Shown here: piece by piece, positions 1 through 10,734 of the stretch
Numbering within the stretch: the first letter of the stretch is position 1
How the letters are laid out: every line of letters starts with the position of its first letter
Assembly (NCBI GenBank): GCA_032716605.1
Contig: CM064560.1
Span: forward strand, 13,290,040 to 13,354,039
From: Paralithodes platypus
Lineage: Eukaryota > Arthropoda > Malacostraca > Decapoda > Lithodidae
Reading direction: 5' to 3'
Length of the DNA: 64,000 nucleotides
Notes under the pieces: model-generated
Databases searched by the model: none
Seen by the model: only the letters and a program-made list of their open reading frames with translations
What the model was told of the DNA's origin: nothing
Translations under genes and position numbers: made by a program

Positions 1-366
1 CTCTTATTCTATTGTTTTGGGATCGTGTATCACTTTTATACTTTTGTTTAAGAAATGCGGGATAGTTCAGAGTTTACTTTCTTGCGTTCTTGTCTGTCGG
101 TTTTCACATTAATTATCTTTGATTGGAGGAGATTAGTGTCTTTGCCTGAAACATTAGTATGAAAATCATTACTGGTATATACTTGCCCAATATCCTTGCC
201 TCTGATCCATAGTTTTCGTAGCAACTGTTGAGTATCTAGTATGTACCAGTCTGTGGTGCTCATATCTAATTCATGTGTAGGTTTTGAGATTTTTTTTTTT
301 TTAAATTTTGCCACACTTATGTTTAGCTGAGCGGCAGCCTTCGCAACCCTAATTAAATCTTTCAAA
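1..366. other. No gene seen; leader of the Gmr1-like retroelement or flank
   Basis: AT-rich sequence before the first gag codon at 367. I see no LTR end, primer-binding site or open frame of coding character. A reverse-strand frame of 123 codons here has no recognisable motif. The 5' LTR of the element that follows is not visible, so it is either upstream of the window or lost. Confidence 0.4.
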
Positions 367-512
367 ATGACTGACAAGTTTAGATTAAATGCTTTTTGTA
401 ATGAGCCCTCTCTTGACAAACTCTTAAATCAAGTGATTTCTAAGGATGAATGGAAGTATATTGCTTTTTACTTTGACATACCTTTTGAGAGTTCACATAC
501 TACAGAAAGGTA

Positions 513-714
513 TAATCCTGTGTAGCGGGAGGACATGTACCTATATCTCAATAATTTGGTAATGTTACAATATATTTTTACATTTTACATTCATAAATAG
601 TCCACTAATATACTAGGTTAGGTTAGGTTTTGGTTAGGTTAGGTTAAATATATTGTCCAATGTTTCTTAGTAAATAGGCATCTGAAAAACAGTTCCTCCC
701 GCTACACAGGATCT
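513..714. mobile_element. ~202-bp MITE with inverted ends, TA target duplication, inserted in gag
   Basis: The 19-bp ends at 515-533 and 694-712 are perfect inverted repeats (ATCCTGTGTAGCGGGAGGA and its complement). The reading frame of gag is the same on both sides. One extra TA on each side (511-512 and 715-716) makes insert plus duplication a multiple of three, so TA is the likely target duplication, as for Tc1/mariner-type elements. The interior carries TTAGG-like motifs at 613-646. There is no coding capacity. Family assignment is inference. Confidence 0.8.
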
Positions 715-944
715 TACCTAAAGAAATTATCAAAAACCGTCATAGAAGAATTAGTTTCTAGAGAATTCTTACCGTCTGAAGCCGTAGATGAGTTTACTCC
801 AGCTAGTCTTTCTATGCATAAATCTATGATAGATGATGAAGATACACAAAGTGAAACACCTGAGAGATTTGATAGATCAAATCAGGATGTATGGTCAGGA
901 GAGCGCATAGCCTTTGAAAGGGAACGGTTAGCCATACTTCAGCA

Positions 945-1295
945 GGAAAAGGAAAAAGATAGGCAGTTAGAATTACTGGAAAAGGAAAAAGATAGGCAGT
1001 TAGAATTACTGGAAAAGGAAAAAGATAGGCAGTTAGAATTGCTGGAAAAAAGATAGGCAGTTATTGCAGGAAAAGGAAAAAGATAGGCAGTTAGAATTGC
1101 TGAAAAGGAAAAAGATAGGCAGTTAGAATTGCTGGAAAAGGAAAAAGATAGGCAGTTAGAATTGCTGGAAAAGGAAAAAGATAGGCAGTTAGAATTGCTG
1201 GAAAAGGAAAAAGATAGGCAGTTAGAATTGCAGGAAAAGGAAAAAGATAGGCAGTTAAAATTGCTGGAAAAGGAAAAAGATAGGCAGTTGGAACT
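945..1295 (+). repeat. 33-bp coding tandem repeat in gag (11-residue coiled-coil unit)
   Basis: About ten copies of a 33-bp unit encode E-K-E-K-D-R-Q-L-E-L-L. Units near 1047-1110 are shortened (AAAAAAGATAGG and a missing base in the next one), which breaks the frame. Slippage within the array is the likely cause. Confidence 0.85.
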
Positions 1296-2249
1296 TAAGC
1301 TACAAAAGCAGGAAGAGTTTGAGAATGCAAACAGACAGTTAGAAATAGCAAAAATCCAAAATCTAGAAGAAACCAAAAAACTCGAGGCAGAAAAGCTAGA
1401 GCTAGAGAAACTGAAGAAGTCTTTCAACTTGGCTAAGAATATCTCCTTAGTTCCAACTTTCAATGAGAAAGATCCGGAAGCTTCTTTCCAGACTTTTGAA
1501 AAGACCGCTGCACACCTTAAATGTCCTAAGGAGGAGTGGACGTGGCTACTTCATCCTAAATTAGTAGGAATAACTTCCACTATTTTCTCTAACCTTGAAA
1601 ACATTGATGATTATGAGTTTGTAAAGAAAGCCATTCTTGATGCATATTCTATAACCCCTGACAGTTATTGTATACAGTTTAGAAACTACTGCAAGCCTGA
1701 AACGCACACATACTTAGAGTTTGCAATGGAAAAGTTTCGAATGTTTAAGAAGTGGCTGGACTCTTCCCGTATCACCACATTCACAGACTTAGTTAACCTG
1801 ATGGTTCTTGAAGAATGGAAGCGAAGACTACCACTCAATATCCTGGTGTACGTTGAGGAGAAGGGTGAAAGTGACCTCACTAAGAGTGCCAAGTTGGCAG
1901 ATTCTTATGCTTTAATTCACAGGGGCATTCCAAACCGAGACAAGTCTAGGACACCAACTGTTAGATTCCCCTCTAGTAATTACCCCGTGTCTGAAGTCCG
2001 CTCGCTGCAAAGTTCTTCAAATCCCACACCAAAAGATCAAAAAAGAAATGAGGAATTTTGTACATATTGTAAAAGGACAGGGCATAACATCCTTCAATGT
2101 CAACACCCTAGCTGTAAAACTTCATCTGCCTACAAACTCACTATTGCCACTTCTCGTTCACCATCTGTCATACCTACTGGGAAACCAGTGATATGCATTC
2201 AATCAATTGAATCATCTGATCTTTTCTCTGCTTTCAAGGTTCCAGGAAC

Positions 2250-2620
2250 CGTCTCCACTCTTGAACATTCCAGGGAATATCCAGTCACAATTCTGAGGGA
2301 TACAGGCTCGGCCCAGAGCATATTAGTAAAGAAAGCTTTGCCCTTCGTTGAGACTGGATATACAGGGGAAGTTAGCCAGCTTAATTTCTTGAATTCAAAT
2401 AAAGTAGTTAACATGGCTGAAATAGTGCTTAACAGTGGGTTACTCCGGGGAACGATTAAAGTAGCCATCCTTGAGCAGGACCTTCCTGTGCCTGGAGTTT
2501 CCTTCCTTCTGGGAAATGACTTGGCTGGATATGGGCTGATTCCTGCCTTGAAGTTGAGAGAAGCTCCCTTACTTACCAGTCCTACAGAGAGGATGGATAA
2601 AGAGACCCCTCATATATTCC
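2250..2620 (+). pseudogene. retropepsin-like aspartic protease domain
   Basis: The active-site motif is ILRDTGSAQSILV at about 2289-2327, where DTG(S/A) is the retroviral-type catalytic triad. A hydrophobic flap-side motif (FLLGNDLAG) follows near 2500-2530, matching the second ALLG/ILG-type motif of gypsy proteases. The frame is continuous with gag (1129-3279). The protease would process the polyprotein in an active relative. Confidence 0.8.
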
Positions 2621-2899
2621 CTGTATGTGCAGTTACTCGTTCTCAAAACTTAGTATTCCATGACTCTCCCTCTACATCAAGTCAGGAGACATTGTTCACT
2701 CAGATCATGTCTAAAGAGAATCTCATTAAAGCTCAAGAATCTGATGAAACTCTTGCAAAATTTAGACATTTTGCTGATTACACTTCTGCGAATGGAAAGA
2801 ATCCAAGCATTTACTATCATGATGGAGTTCTCATGCATAGCTTCCACACACCTGATAAGCCTGACACAGATACATGGTCTAATACACATCAAATCATCA

Positions 2900-3960
2900 T
2901 CCCTTCATCCATCCGTTCTTCTGTCATGGAGCTAGCTCATGATAAACTAGCAGGACACTTAGGTCAAAACAACACCTACAGGAAAATACTAAATAATTTT
3001 TTTTGGCCAGGAATGAAGAAAGATGTGTCTAACTATGTCCGTTCTTGTCACACTTGCCAACTGGTGGGTAAGCCAAATGAAGTAATCTCCAAAGCACCTC
3101 TTAAGCCTATCCCTGTCACGTCAGAGCCCTTTGAAAAAATAGTCATAGATTGTGTAGGACCCCTTCCCAAAACAAAGAGAGGAAACCAATATCTTTTGAC
3201 TGTCATGTGTGCCGCTACCCGATACCCTGAAGCTTTCCCTTTGAAGAACATGAAGGCCAAAACCATTGCCTTAAAGTAGGCATTCCAAAAGATATCCAAA
3301 GTGACCAGGGATCTAACTTTACCAGTTGGCTGATGTGTCAAGTAATGACAGAGTTGGATGTGCAAACACATTTGTCCACAGCGTACAGACCTCAGACACA
3401 GGGTTGCCTTGAACGTTTCCATCAGAGTTTTAAGAGTATGATAAAGAATTACTGTTTTGAGACGGAGAAAGAGTGGGATGAAAGCATTGACTTTCTTCTT
3501 TTTGCTGTCAGGGAATGCCCCCAGGAGTCGCTAGGTTACTCCCCCTTTGAGTTGTTGTATGGACGTCAGATCAGAGGCCCTTTGAAGGTCCTGAAAGATC
3601 AGTGGTTCAATACAGTTTCTGATAACCCCTCCCGTACTGTGTCAGAGTACATAAATGCTTTGAAACTTAAAATGTCTAAAGTGTGAACTCTTGCCCTGGA
3701 TAATTTGGATAAAAATCAGTCAAATCTGAAAACTCGCTATGATCTCAAATCTGAATACCGTACTTTCAATTCTGGGGAAAAAGTGCTCCTTTTTCTGCCC
3801 ATTCCAGGTCATCCTCTTAAAAGTAAATATTCTGGACCATACATCATAACTCAGTTGTCTGATCTCAATTACGTAGTGAACACTCCAGATCGTCGGAAAA
3901 ATAGCCGGCTTGTCCAGGTCAATCAAATCAAACCTTACGTTGAAAGGTTACTAGAGGAGA
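2900..3960 (+). pseudogene. integrase domain, placed before RT, broken
   Basis: An HHCC zinc-binding segment (HDKLAGHLG ... CHTCQLV) at about 2938-3062 is followed by the catalytic core. First Asp is in IVIDCVGP (~3148), the second in QSDQGSNF (~3300), and the Glu in GCLERFHQ (~3408). A C-terminal GPY/F-type module (YSGPYIITQLS) lies near 3828-3860. The frame ends at 3279 in TAG and resumes in another frame about ten bases later, with family-conserved residues between the first and second Asp apparently missing. A TGA at 3684-3686 is in frame with coding sequence on both sides, as expected from a CGA to TGA transition. Inactive. Confidence 0.8.
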
Positions 3961-4079
3961 ATACACCTTGCTTAATTGTAAATACTGCAATGAAGTCTGA
4001 GGAGTTGTCTAAGGAGAGTGATGCTGAAGTGATTGAGGAGGTTTATCTTCCTTCCCCTTGTGGCAATCCCCAAAATAGT

Positions 4080-4990
4080 GAAGTGTTCCAGCATTTAGAT
4101 GGGTACTTGCATGAGATATCACCTTCTCATAGAAATGACCTTAAGTCGGTACTTTTGAAGTTTCCTTCGGTCACCTCAGATATCCCTGGTTTTTGCAATT
4201 CCCAGCTTCCCGATGTAGTCCTACTTTTCTCAGATGTTAGACCTATTAAACAATCAGCTTATAGGTTAAATCCTCCGAAGCAAAATATCATGAAGAAAGA
4301 AATTGAGCTTATGCTGGAACACGGCCTTATAGAACCCAGTCACTCACCCTGGGCATCACCCTCCTTGCTAGTCCCTAAGCCAGATGGCACTTCTAGACTT
4401 TGTACAGATTATAGAAGGTGATTTCTGTGACTGTGCCAGATGCTTATCCTCTTCCCCGTATAGATGATCTAATTGACAAAGTAGGAACCGGTCAATATGT
4501 ATCCACCATAGACCTTCAAAAAGGATACTATCAAATAGGTATGACCGAGAGAGCAAAGGTTATTTCAGCATTCATAACCCCTTATGGTTTGTTCCAGTAT
4601 AATGTGATGCCTTTCGGAATGATCAATGCCCCTGCGACTTTTCAACGCATTATTTCCTATACTATTCAAGATTTAGAGGGTGTTGATTCCTACTTAGATG
4701 ACATTGTGATTACTTCAGGTACATGGACGGACCATCTCGCAGACTGGAGGGACTGCTGTCTCGCCTCGCCTATACTGGCTTCACAATCAACCTAGCCAAG
4801 TCGTGTTTTGGACGAGGGACTGTCACCTACCTCGGCCATGTGGTGGGATGGAGTATCGCTCGCCCGAGGGATGCAAATATTGTGGCCATCACCACCTTTC
4901 CTCAACCAGCAGACCGCAAGTCCCTGATGCGGTTTTTGGGGATGTGTGGTTTTTACAGGAGGTTCTGCAGCAACTTCGCCACCATCTCTG
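4080..4990 (+). pseudogene. reverse transcriptase domain, two frameshifts
   Basis: Finger motif SPWASPSLLVPKPDG lies near 4340-4390, the DLQKGYYQ palm motif near 4513, MPFGMINAPATF near 4607, and the catalytic YLDD box at 4691-4702. A thumb segment (TYLGHVVG, FLGMCGFYRRF) follows at 4825-4970. Frame changes occur near 4418, directly after TDYRR, and near 4738, just past the YLDD box. The catalytic residues are intact, but no continuous frame exists. Confidence 0.85.
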
Positions 4991-5029
4991 CTCCATTAAC
5001 TGACCTGACTAGTACTAAAGTTAGGTTTG

Positions 5030-5559
5030 TTTGCAGTCCCGCCTGTGCTGCAGCCTTCGTCAACCTCAAACGCCTTCTCTCCTCGCACCCTGTGCTCCAA
5101 ACCCCTGACCACACCGTACCTTCCCATCTCCAGGTTGATGCAAGTGACCAAGGAGTAGGGGCCGTTCTTCTTCAGAAAAACCTTGCAGATGGTGTCCTAC
5201 ATCCCGTCTCCTACTTCTCGGCCAAATTGCAGAAACACCAGCGGGGTTACTCTACAGTTGAAAAAGAAGGCCTCGCATTGTTGTCTTCAATCAAGAAGTT
5301 TGAGTGTTACCTGCCTCAACAGTCTCCCATTTTCATCTACACCGATCACAACCCTTTAACTTTCATACATAAAATGAGGAACAATAATCAGAGGATTCTA
5401 AGGTGGGCCCTGCAGCTACAAGAGTACCTACTCATTGTTCGGCATATTAGAGGTGTGGACAACCTAATTGCCGATACTTTGTCCAGGAGTACGTCCACGG
5501 TCTCAGAGTCTCTCCCTCCTTCTTATTTCAGTCCTCTTCAACACCTTTCAGGGACTTAG
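5030..5559 (+). pseudogene. RNase H domain, C-terminal end of pol
   Basis: Gypsy-type RNase H signature: QVDASDQGVGAVL with the first catalytic Asp (~5136), STVEKEGLAL with Glu (~5258), YTDHNPL with Asp (~5340), and DNLIADTLSR with the last Asp (~5459). The domain lies in the frame that opens at 4723, and TAG ends it at 5557-5559. The stop falls just before the purine-rich tract and LTR, so RNase H is the last pol domain in this element. Confidence 0.85.
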
Positions 5560-5568
5560 GGGGGGAGG
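5555..5568 (+). other. polypurine tract
   Basis: A purine-rich run, AGGGGGGGAGG, directly precedes the LTR start TGTTAC. This is the usual site for plus-strand priming in LTR elements. Confidence 0.65.
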
Positions 5569-6061
5569 TGTTACTTCCCTCGAAACTCCGAGCCTGCTCA
5601 ACCCTTCCTGAAGCCTCATACAACCAACCCTACCTCTACATGGAGCTTCAAAGCACCACAATCCGAGCCTGCTCAACCCTTCCTGAAGCCTCATCCAACC
5701 AACTCTACCTCTACATGGAGCTTCAAAGCACCACACTCCGAGCCTGCTCAACCCTTCCTGAAGCCTCATCCAACCAACTCTACCTCTACATGGAGCTTCA
5801 AAGCACCACACCAGCGCCATGAACCTTTTGTATATACTCTTCAATGATCGTTAACTCGCCCCACACCACTAGGGAGCGAGTTTCTTTTCTTAGTGACCAG
5901 CTCTTTCCCGAGTCTATGAGTGATCTTATTTTTAGACTAACTTCAGTGTTACTTGGACTATAGCTCGGGGTGGTGTCTCTGTGAATACATGGAGTACAGT
6001 CGGGTTGTTACTTACCTTCTCTTCAACCTACCAACTAGAGAGTGTGACGCCTAGGCTAACA
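5569..6061 (+). repeat. 3' LTR of the Gmr1-like element (493 bp)
   Basis: The LTR begins TGTTAC after the polypurine tract and ends CTAACA, giving matching 5-bp terminal inverted repeats TGTTA/TAACA. The second LTR is not in the window, so both boundaries rest on these terminal signals only. Confidence 0.65.
5588..5812 (+). repeat. three 75-bp tandem repeats inside the LTR
   Basis: Three near-identical units start at 5588, 5663 and 5738, each beginning CCGAGCCTGCTCAACCC. The first unit differs at a few sites. Repeats of this kind in LTRs may carry promoter or enhancer elements; function is not shown. Confidence 0.9.
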
Positions 6062-7379
6062 ATCTTCATTAACCGGGATTGAGCACGTGACTATATTTCA
6101 ATGTCATAATTTCATGTTTTTAGTTTATAATTTTTTTATATATTTATATTTATTTGTTTTTATTTGTAAGAGTTATAACTAATATTTTACTTTTTTTATT
6201 TAATCTCTGTAAATAATTCAATTAGTAATTCAAATTTCTTGTAATTATATTAATCTTTTAACTTTACTTTACTTTAATAATAATAATAATAATAATAATT
6301 AAATTATTTCTTGGTTTTGAAATCCTATTAGAATAGGCATTGATTAAGCTTGGTTGGTTGACCCTTGAACATATACTATAAAACTAGCTAAGAACTGGAA
6401 TATTAATGAAGTAACTCTATAAGAATAATATCCCTATAAGAAATCTACCCATACCATATCAACTGAATACCTACCTATCAAATTCAGTCTCTTGTACGGT
6501 TTGAAGTTCCCATACCTCTAGAGTCTTGAGGCCAAAATAATTTAAGATTACAATATCTGTTGAGCAATATTTCGGACTGTTACAGTATCTGTGTAGAATT
6601 TTGCATAATTGACCTAATTATCATATTAATTAGGTATAACTAAATACAGAATATTGTGATAGAAAAGCAACATAAAGACTTCATAAAGATGTCCAGACCT
6701 ATGTTTTCGACCCCAAGGAATCCAAATAACATGGGTTTAATCTCCTAAAATTCCTTCAACTATCCAGAATCCAATATAGCCACCATGGATAACTATATAA
6801 ATCCTAAAATTACCCAACCTCATAATTTTTTAAAGATATGAGTTTTATTTTGATGTAAACATTGCAACTCGGAAAGTAAAACTGCTACTGCACCTGTTGA
6901 AAAAAAAAACAGGAAAAAAAGGCGAGAGTTGGAAAAACAAGATCGACAGAAGATCCTAGACAAACTTCAAAAGTACTCTCACCCACTTACTAATGACTGT
7001 ACACCCCTGTACAATATCATCAATGGACAAGTGGCAAGCTTATGCGAGCTATGGAATAACCTGTTACATTACTTCGCATTTTGGGTCAGCCGTTCACACT
7101 GCCACACTAGATAATATCTGATATAAGCTGGTGTGGCAGTGTGAAAGGCTCACTCATAATGTAAAGATATTACAAGTCGTTTTTCTCTGATGTAACTGAT
7201 CGAACATATTTGCGTTGGTATTCTGTATGTCTGGTTCAGGGGTTGGTGTGACTCGACCCTAAAAGGTGATGGTCTGTCCGTCTTGCAATTTTGATAAACT
7301 TTTTGTATTTTCGTATTAATGACAAACTGTCTGTACGTATTTCACTAAGCTGACTACCTCCTTCTGTCTTCGCCTACAG
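6062..7379. other. Intronic AT-rich sequence; no gene recognised
   Basis: Contains a (AAT)n run at about 6277-6300. An open frame of 61 codons at 6929-7114 starts with a lysine-rich segment and an HPL...LYNIINGQVA stretch that might be a fragment of a transposon-encoded protein, but I cannot name it. The end of this interval is a good polypyrimidine tract leading into the exon at 7380. Confidence 0.4.
7093..7145. repeat. Perfect 15-bp hairpin, core of a larger imperfect inverted repeat
   Basis: TTCACACTGCCACAC at 7093-7107 is complementary to 7131-7145 across a 23-nt loop. Weaker complementarity extends outward to about 7060 and 7165. It may be a short foldback element. Confidence 0.7.
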
Positions 7380-7461
7380 GATCGCTTTGGTGATGCCGAA
7401 GAAAGCGCCCTATAAACCTAACTTTGACCGAGTGGTCAACAGAGTCGTAGAGTCGGGCCTG
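7380..7461 (+). CDS. Ionotropic receptor (iGluR superfamily), internal exon: end of ligand-binding lobe S2
   Basis: The 82-nt exon follows a strong acceptor (CTTCTGTCTTCGCCTACAG) and ends at a consensus donor GTAAGT. After one carried-in base it reads 27 codons, including VMPKKAPYKPNFDRVV and VVESGL. This matches the conserved iGluR/IR segment at the end of S2 (pattern K-x-SPY-x(3)-F-x-R ... E-x-GL) just before the helix leading to M4. The exon ends in phase 0, as the next exon requires. IRs are ligand-gated cation channels in arthropod chemosensory neurons; agonist and co-receptor cannot be told from this part. Exons for the N-terminus, S1 and M1-M3 must lie upstream of the window. The support is that three separate exons fit one family in order and phase. 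Confidence 0.82.
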
Positions 7462-7540
7462 GTAAGTCAATACTACTACTTCTGCTAACTCTACTACTAC
7501 TACCACTACCACCAATAATAATGCTAGTAATAAAATGAAT

Positions 7541-7900
7541 AATTAAAGTTGCAAGCAACGTTGTCCGGGGTTCAAGCCGTTTTGCACGCAGGGTATTTTG
7601 TTGGATACAAGGTCTATGTCACATATATCAAAAGAACATTCAACTTATTGGCATGGAGAAACTACAGAAGGAACAGATTGTAGCCATTTTGGCCGTGGCC
7701 TTTTAGGAGTGTAGCTCTTTTGGTTGTGGCTGTTTATGAGTGTAGCTGTGTATAAGTGTGGCATTTGAAGTTGAGGTCTTTGTTATCATTTTGAGTTTTG
7801 CTTCAGCCATTGTGGTGTTCTATATAATAAGGTTATTATTTTAGCATTAATAAATACAATAACATACTATATTATTATTTGTTTTGAGCATTACTACATA
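7541..7900 (+). repeat. Left arm of a large imperfect inverted repeat (partner 12425-12812)
   Basis: Matching landmarks occur in reversed order and orientation in both arms: GGGGTTCAAGCCG with a GGGTATT motif, AAACTACAGAAGGAACAGATT, several GTGGC(T/C)GTT..AGTGTAG segments, and TTTTGAGCATTACTACATAATA. Identity looks roughly three quarters by eye. It could be the long inverted terminus of an old foldback element. Confidence 0.7.
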
Positions 7901-8189
7901 ATAGATTTTTTTTTTACCGAAAATAACCTAGATATTGTTTTATTATCCAGGATAAGTCTTAGAAATAAGCTTACATGGAAGTGATTCACACATGTAGATA
8001 TATTATTGGGCTAGGAATAGCTATATTATGGCCTAGATGTGGAAAAATTATTATGTATTTTTAAAATGTTATATAATTTTAATATTACTACATACTGAAA
8101 AACACATACATTTTCATAAATGATATAACATAGATATTACATGATTATATAAAGGTGATACATCTGTGTAAATATTATATGGTGTTGTT

Positions 8190-8460
8190 GTTGTTGTTGT
8201 TCCCCAAGCTGCCTGGCCGAACAGCTCCAAGGCCCCGAGCAAGGCCAAGGCCATAACCGAGCGCCCCCACAGAACCCTCCCTGCCGACCACAATAAATCC
8301 TGGGTGACCGAAGCCACTCCATGGCGGGGAGCTGAGGAGGGTGAGGAAACGCCCGGGAAACCAAAGCCCCATCCAGGGCCCTGTGCCCCTCAGCAATTTT
8401 GAAGAGAAAGTTGAGGGGCAGAGGAAAAATGTGACGCTTTGGCTTCCAATATTGGTAGAT
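8190..8460. repeat. GC-rich block after a (GTT)n run, possible SINE or dispersed repeat
   Basis: About 250 bp of GC-rich sequence in AT-rich surroundings, starting at a GTT microsatellite (8182-8201). Short reverse frames across it are compositional. I see no tRNA-like promoter boxes and cannot name the family. Confidence 0.3.
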
Positions 8461-8649
8461 TGGGAGGTTAATTCACGGAAGAGACGCAGTCACTTGAGAT
8501 CTAGAAAATATTGAGTAAAAGGAACAGTCAGAGTAAGCTATGGGTATGGCAGAGATCACTCAGTTCTCACAATGATAGACCAGTCCATCACCACATTATA
8601 TGGTGTAGCTGTAGATGGGTCAAGGCAAGTTAATGATCAAGAGTGAATA

Positions 8650-8960
8650 TGAAATATGTGGCCATTTTAGTTGTAGCCATTAAAAAGTGTGGCCATTATG
8701 GCTGTGGCTGTTTATGAGTGTTGCCGTTTTGGTTATTAAGGAATGTGGCCACTTTGGTTGTGGCTGTTAAGGAGTGTGGCCATTATGGAGTGTAGGCGTT
8801 TTAGAGTGTGGTCGTTTTGGTTTTGACCATGGCTGTTTAGGAGTGTAACCATTAAGGAGTGACGTTGTGACCTTTAAGTTATGTGATAATTTAGGAGTGT
8901 CCTTTTTGGTTGTGCCCGTTAAGGAGTGGAGGCTTTTAAGAGTGTGCACAGTTTGGTTGT
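8650..8960 (+). repeat. Degenerate ~30-bp minisatellite (GTGGCC / GGTTGTGGCTGTT / AGGAGTGT)
   Basis: Variants of a unit built from TGTGGCCATTTTGG, TTGTGGCTGTT and AAGGAGTG repeat to 8960. The same motif family is present in the inverted arms at 7690-7760 and 12560-12660, so it belongs to that larger structure. Confidence 0.65.
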
Positions 8961-8966
8961 CCTTAA

Positions 8967-9851
8967 GGGGACCGACCGGTTAATTTAGGTTTAAAAAACT
9001 CTAAATCCTGAAAATACCAATAGGTGTTTACTCAACAAGAGTCAACATCCCTTCATAAGCCAGTGAAATGTTATTAGTGAAAACCCATTGGAAATAGTTT
9101 TTTTTATGTTTTCCAAACTTTTCCTGTAATTCTAAAAACGTTATATAGTGAACTTTGAAATTAACATGCTCAGTAACTACTGGTCGTACGAGGAGCATAC
9201 CTATATAAATCGAAAGAGCGTAAGCTACTCTACAACCTCCCATACGCTTTATCTTCTACTTTGCCATGTTCCTGCGTAAAATATTGTAAATCTAAAAAAC
9301 AAAAGTAAAAATGTTCACCTAATTACCTTAGACTTTCACCTGTTTTTCTCAGAACCTATATTGCCGCACTATCGGATGTTATTCTACAGTTATTATTGGA
9401 CCTATAGGAATGGTGTATATACCATTGGAAAGGTAATGAAAAACACTAAAAGGCCTATAAAGCCAATTTACTCTAGTCATTTATTTTTTTTCACAATATG
9501 TCGTCAAAGTTGTAATTTTCTATAAATATATTCGCCTGAATCCGTAATCACCTAAATCGAACAAATACACAAAATATATAAAATGTTTTTTATAGAAACT
9601 ACAGATACACCTTTTGTGAGTTGTTTGATCACATAAAACATGTGCTATGGGGATTTCTGTAGGAGTTTATAATTTTCTGCAGTGCTATGCTTTTCAAAGT
9701 TTTTTTACCTAAATTGCAAGAAAAAAGCCAAAACAAATTTTTTTTTTTTTTTTTTTTTGATCTAGTTTTATGGTCATAATATACACCTGTGCCAAATTTA
9801 ATTTAAATTGAAAGTAAGACCTGGAAGTTTGTAATTAACCGGTCGGTCCTC
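8967..9851 (+). mobile_element. TTAA-flanked non-autonomous element E, left copy
   Basis: 885 bp between TTAA at 8963-8966 and TTAA at 9852-9855. The ends are inverted: GGGGACCGACCGGTTAATT at the left and its near complement at the right. No coding sequence is evident. TTAA duplication suggests mobilisation by a piggyBac-type transposase (family knowledge; inference here). Confidence 0.8.
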
Positions 9852-9855
9852 TTAA

Positions 9856-10734
9856 GGGGACCGACCGGATAATTACGCTACTTCCAGGTCTTGCTATCAA
9901 TTTAAATGAAATTTGGCACAGGTGTATATGACCATAAAACTAGATAAACAAAATTTTTATTTTATTTTATTTTTGCTTTTTTCTTGCAATTTAGGTAAAA
10001 AAAAAATGAAAATCATAGCACTGCAGAAAATGATAAACTCCTACAGAAATCCCCATAGCACATGTTTTATGTGATCAAACAACTCACAAAAGGTGTATGT
10101 ATAGTTTCTATAAAACACATTTTATATATTTTGTGTATTTGTTCGATTTAGGTGATGACGGATTCAGGCGAATATATTTATAGAAAAATTACAACTTTGA
10201 CGACATATTGTGATTTTTTTAAATTATTAGAGTAAATTTGGTTTATAGACCTTTTAGTGTTTTTAATTACCTTTCCAATGGTATATACACCATTCCTATA
10301 GGTCCAATAATAACTGTAAAATAACATCCGATAGTGCGGCAATATAGGTTCTGAGAAAAACAGGTGAAAGTCTGTCATTAGGTGAACATTTTTACTTTTG
10401 TTTTTTAGATTTACAATATTTTATGCGGGAACATGGCAAAGTAGAAGATAAAGCGTATGGTAGGTTGTAGAGTAGCTTACGCTCTTTCGATTTATATAGG
10501 TATGCTCCTCGTACGACCAGTAGTTACTGAGCATGTTAATTTCAAAGTTCGCTATATAACGTTTTTAGAATTACAGGAAAAGTTTGGAAAACCTAAAAAA
10601 ATACTATTTCCAATGGGTTTTCACTAATAACATTTCACTGGCTTATGAAGGGATGTTGACTCTTGTTGAGTAAACACCTATTGGTGTTTTCAGGATTTAG
10701 AGTTTTTTTAGCCTAAATTAACTGGTCGGTCCCC
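9856..10734 (-). mobile_element. TTAA-flanked non-autonomous element E, right copy, inverted
   Basis: 879 bp, nearly the mirror image of 8967-9851. The two share the central TTAA (9852-9855), and the outer TTAA is at 10735-10738. Together they form a palindrome of about 1.77 kb with virtually no spacer. The copies differ by scattered substitutions and small indels. Confidence 0.85.

Larger units (their letters stand above)
367..2130 (+). pseudogene. gag-like gene with coiled-coil repeat and CCHC knuckle, interrupted
   Basis: Retroelement structural protein. The likely start is the ATG at 367, which opens a frame running straight into the MITE at 513. The same frame resumes after the MITE (from about 715) and passes through the ATG at 814. 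A charged 11-residue tandem (EKEKDRQLELL type) follows and is predicted to form a coiled coil. A capsid-like helical segment comes next at about 1440-1900. A zinc knuckle of CX2CX4HX4C form (CTYCKRTGHNILQC) lies near 2060-2100, typical of nucleocapsid RNA binding. The frame is lost between about 1050 and 1129 inside the tandem repeat, where units are shortened. No functional product is expected. Confidence 0.75.
367..6061 (+). mobile_element. Decayed Gmr1-type Ty3/gypsy-related LTR retrotransposon (gag-PR-IN-RT-RH), 5' LTR not in window
   Basis: The domains run gag, zinc knuckle, protease, integrase, reverse transcriptase and RNase H, followed by a purine-rich tract and a 3' LTR. The RT and RNase H are gypsy-like, but integrase precedes RT, the order of Ty1/copia. 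That combination defines the Gmr1 group of gypsy-like elements (established knowledge). The copy is dead: a MITE splits gag (513-714), the frame shifts inside the gag repeat (~1050-1129), the integrase core is broken near 3280, an in-frame TGA lies at 3684-3686, and RT shifts frame near 4420 and again near 4738. Identification is firm for domain order and moderate for clade, since no tree was made. Confidence 0.85.

Noticed and set aside
48..419. Reverse-strand 123-codon frame
   Set aside because: No motif, and it overlaps the plus-strand gag start and a poly-T run.
612..646. Interstitial telomere tract (TTAGG)n
   Set aside because: Only a few imperfect units inside a MITE; too short to call a telomeric tract.
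939..1463. Reverse-strand 174-codon frame opposite the gag repeat
   Set aside because: A shadow of the 33-bp coding repeat (S/F/L-rich).
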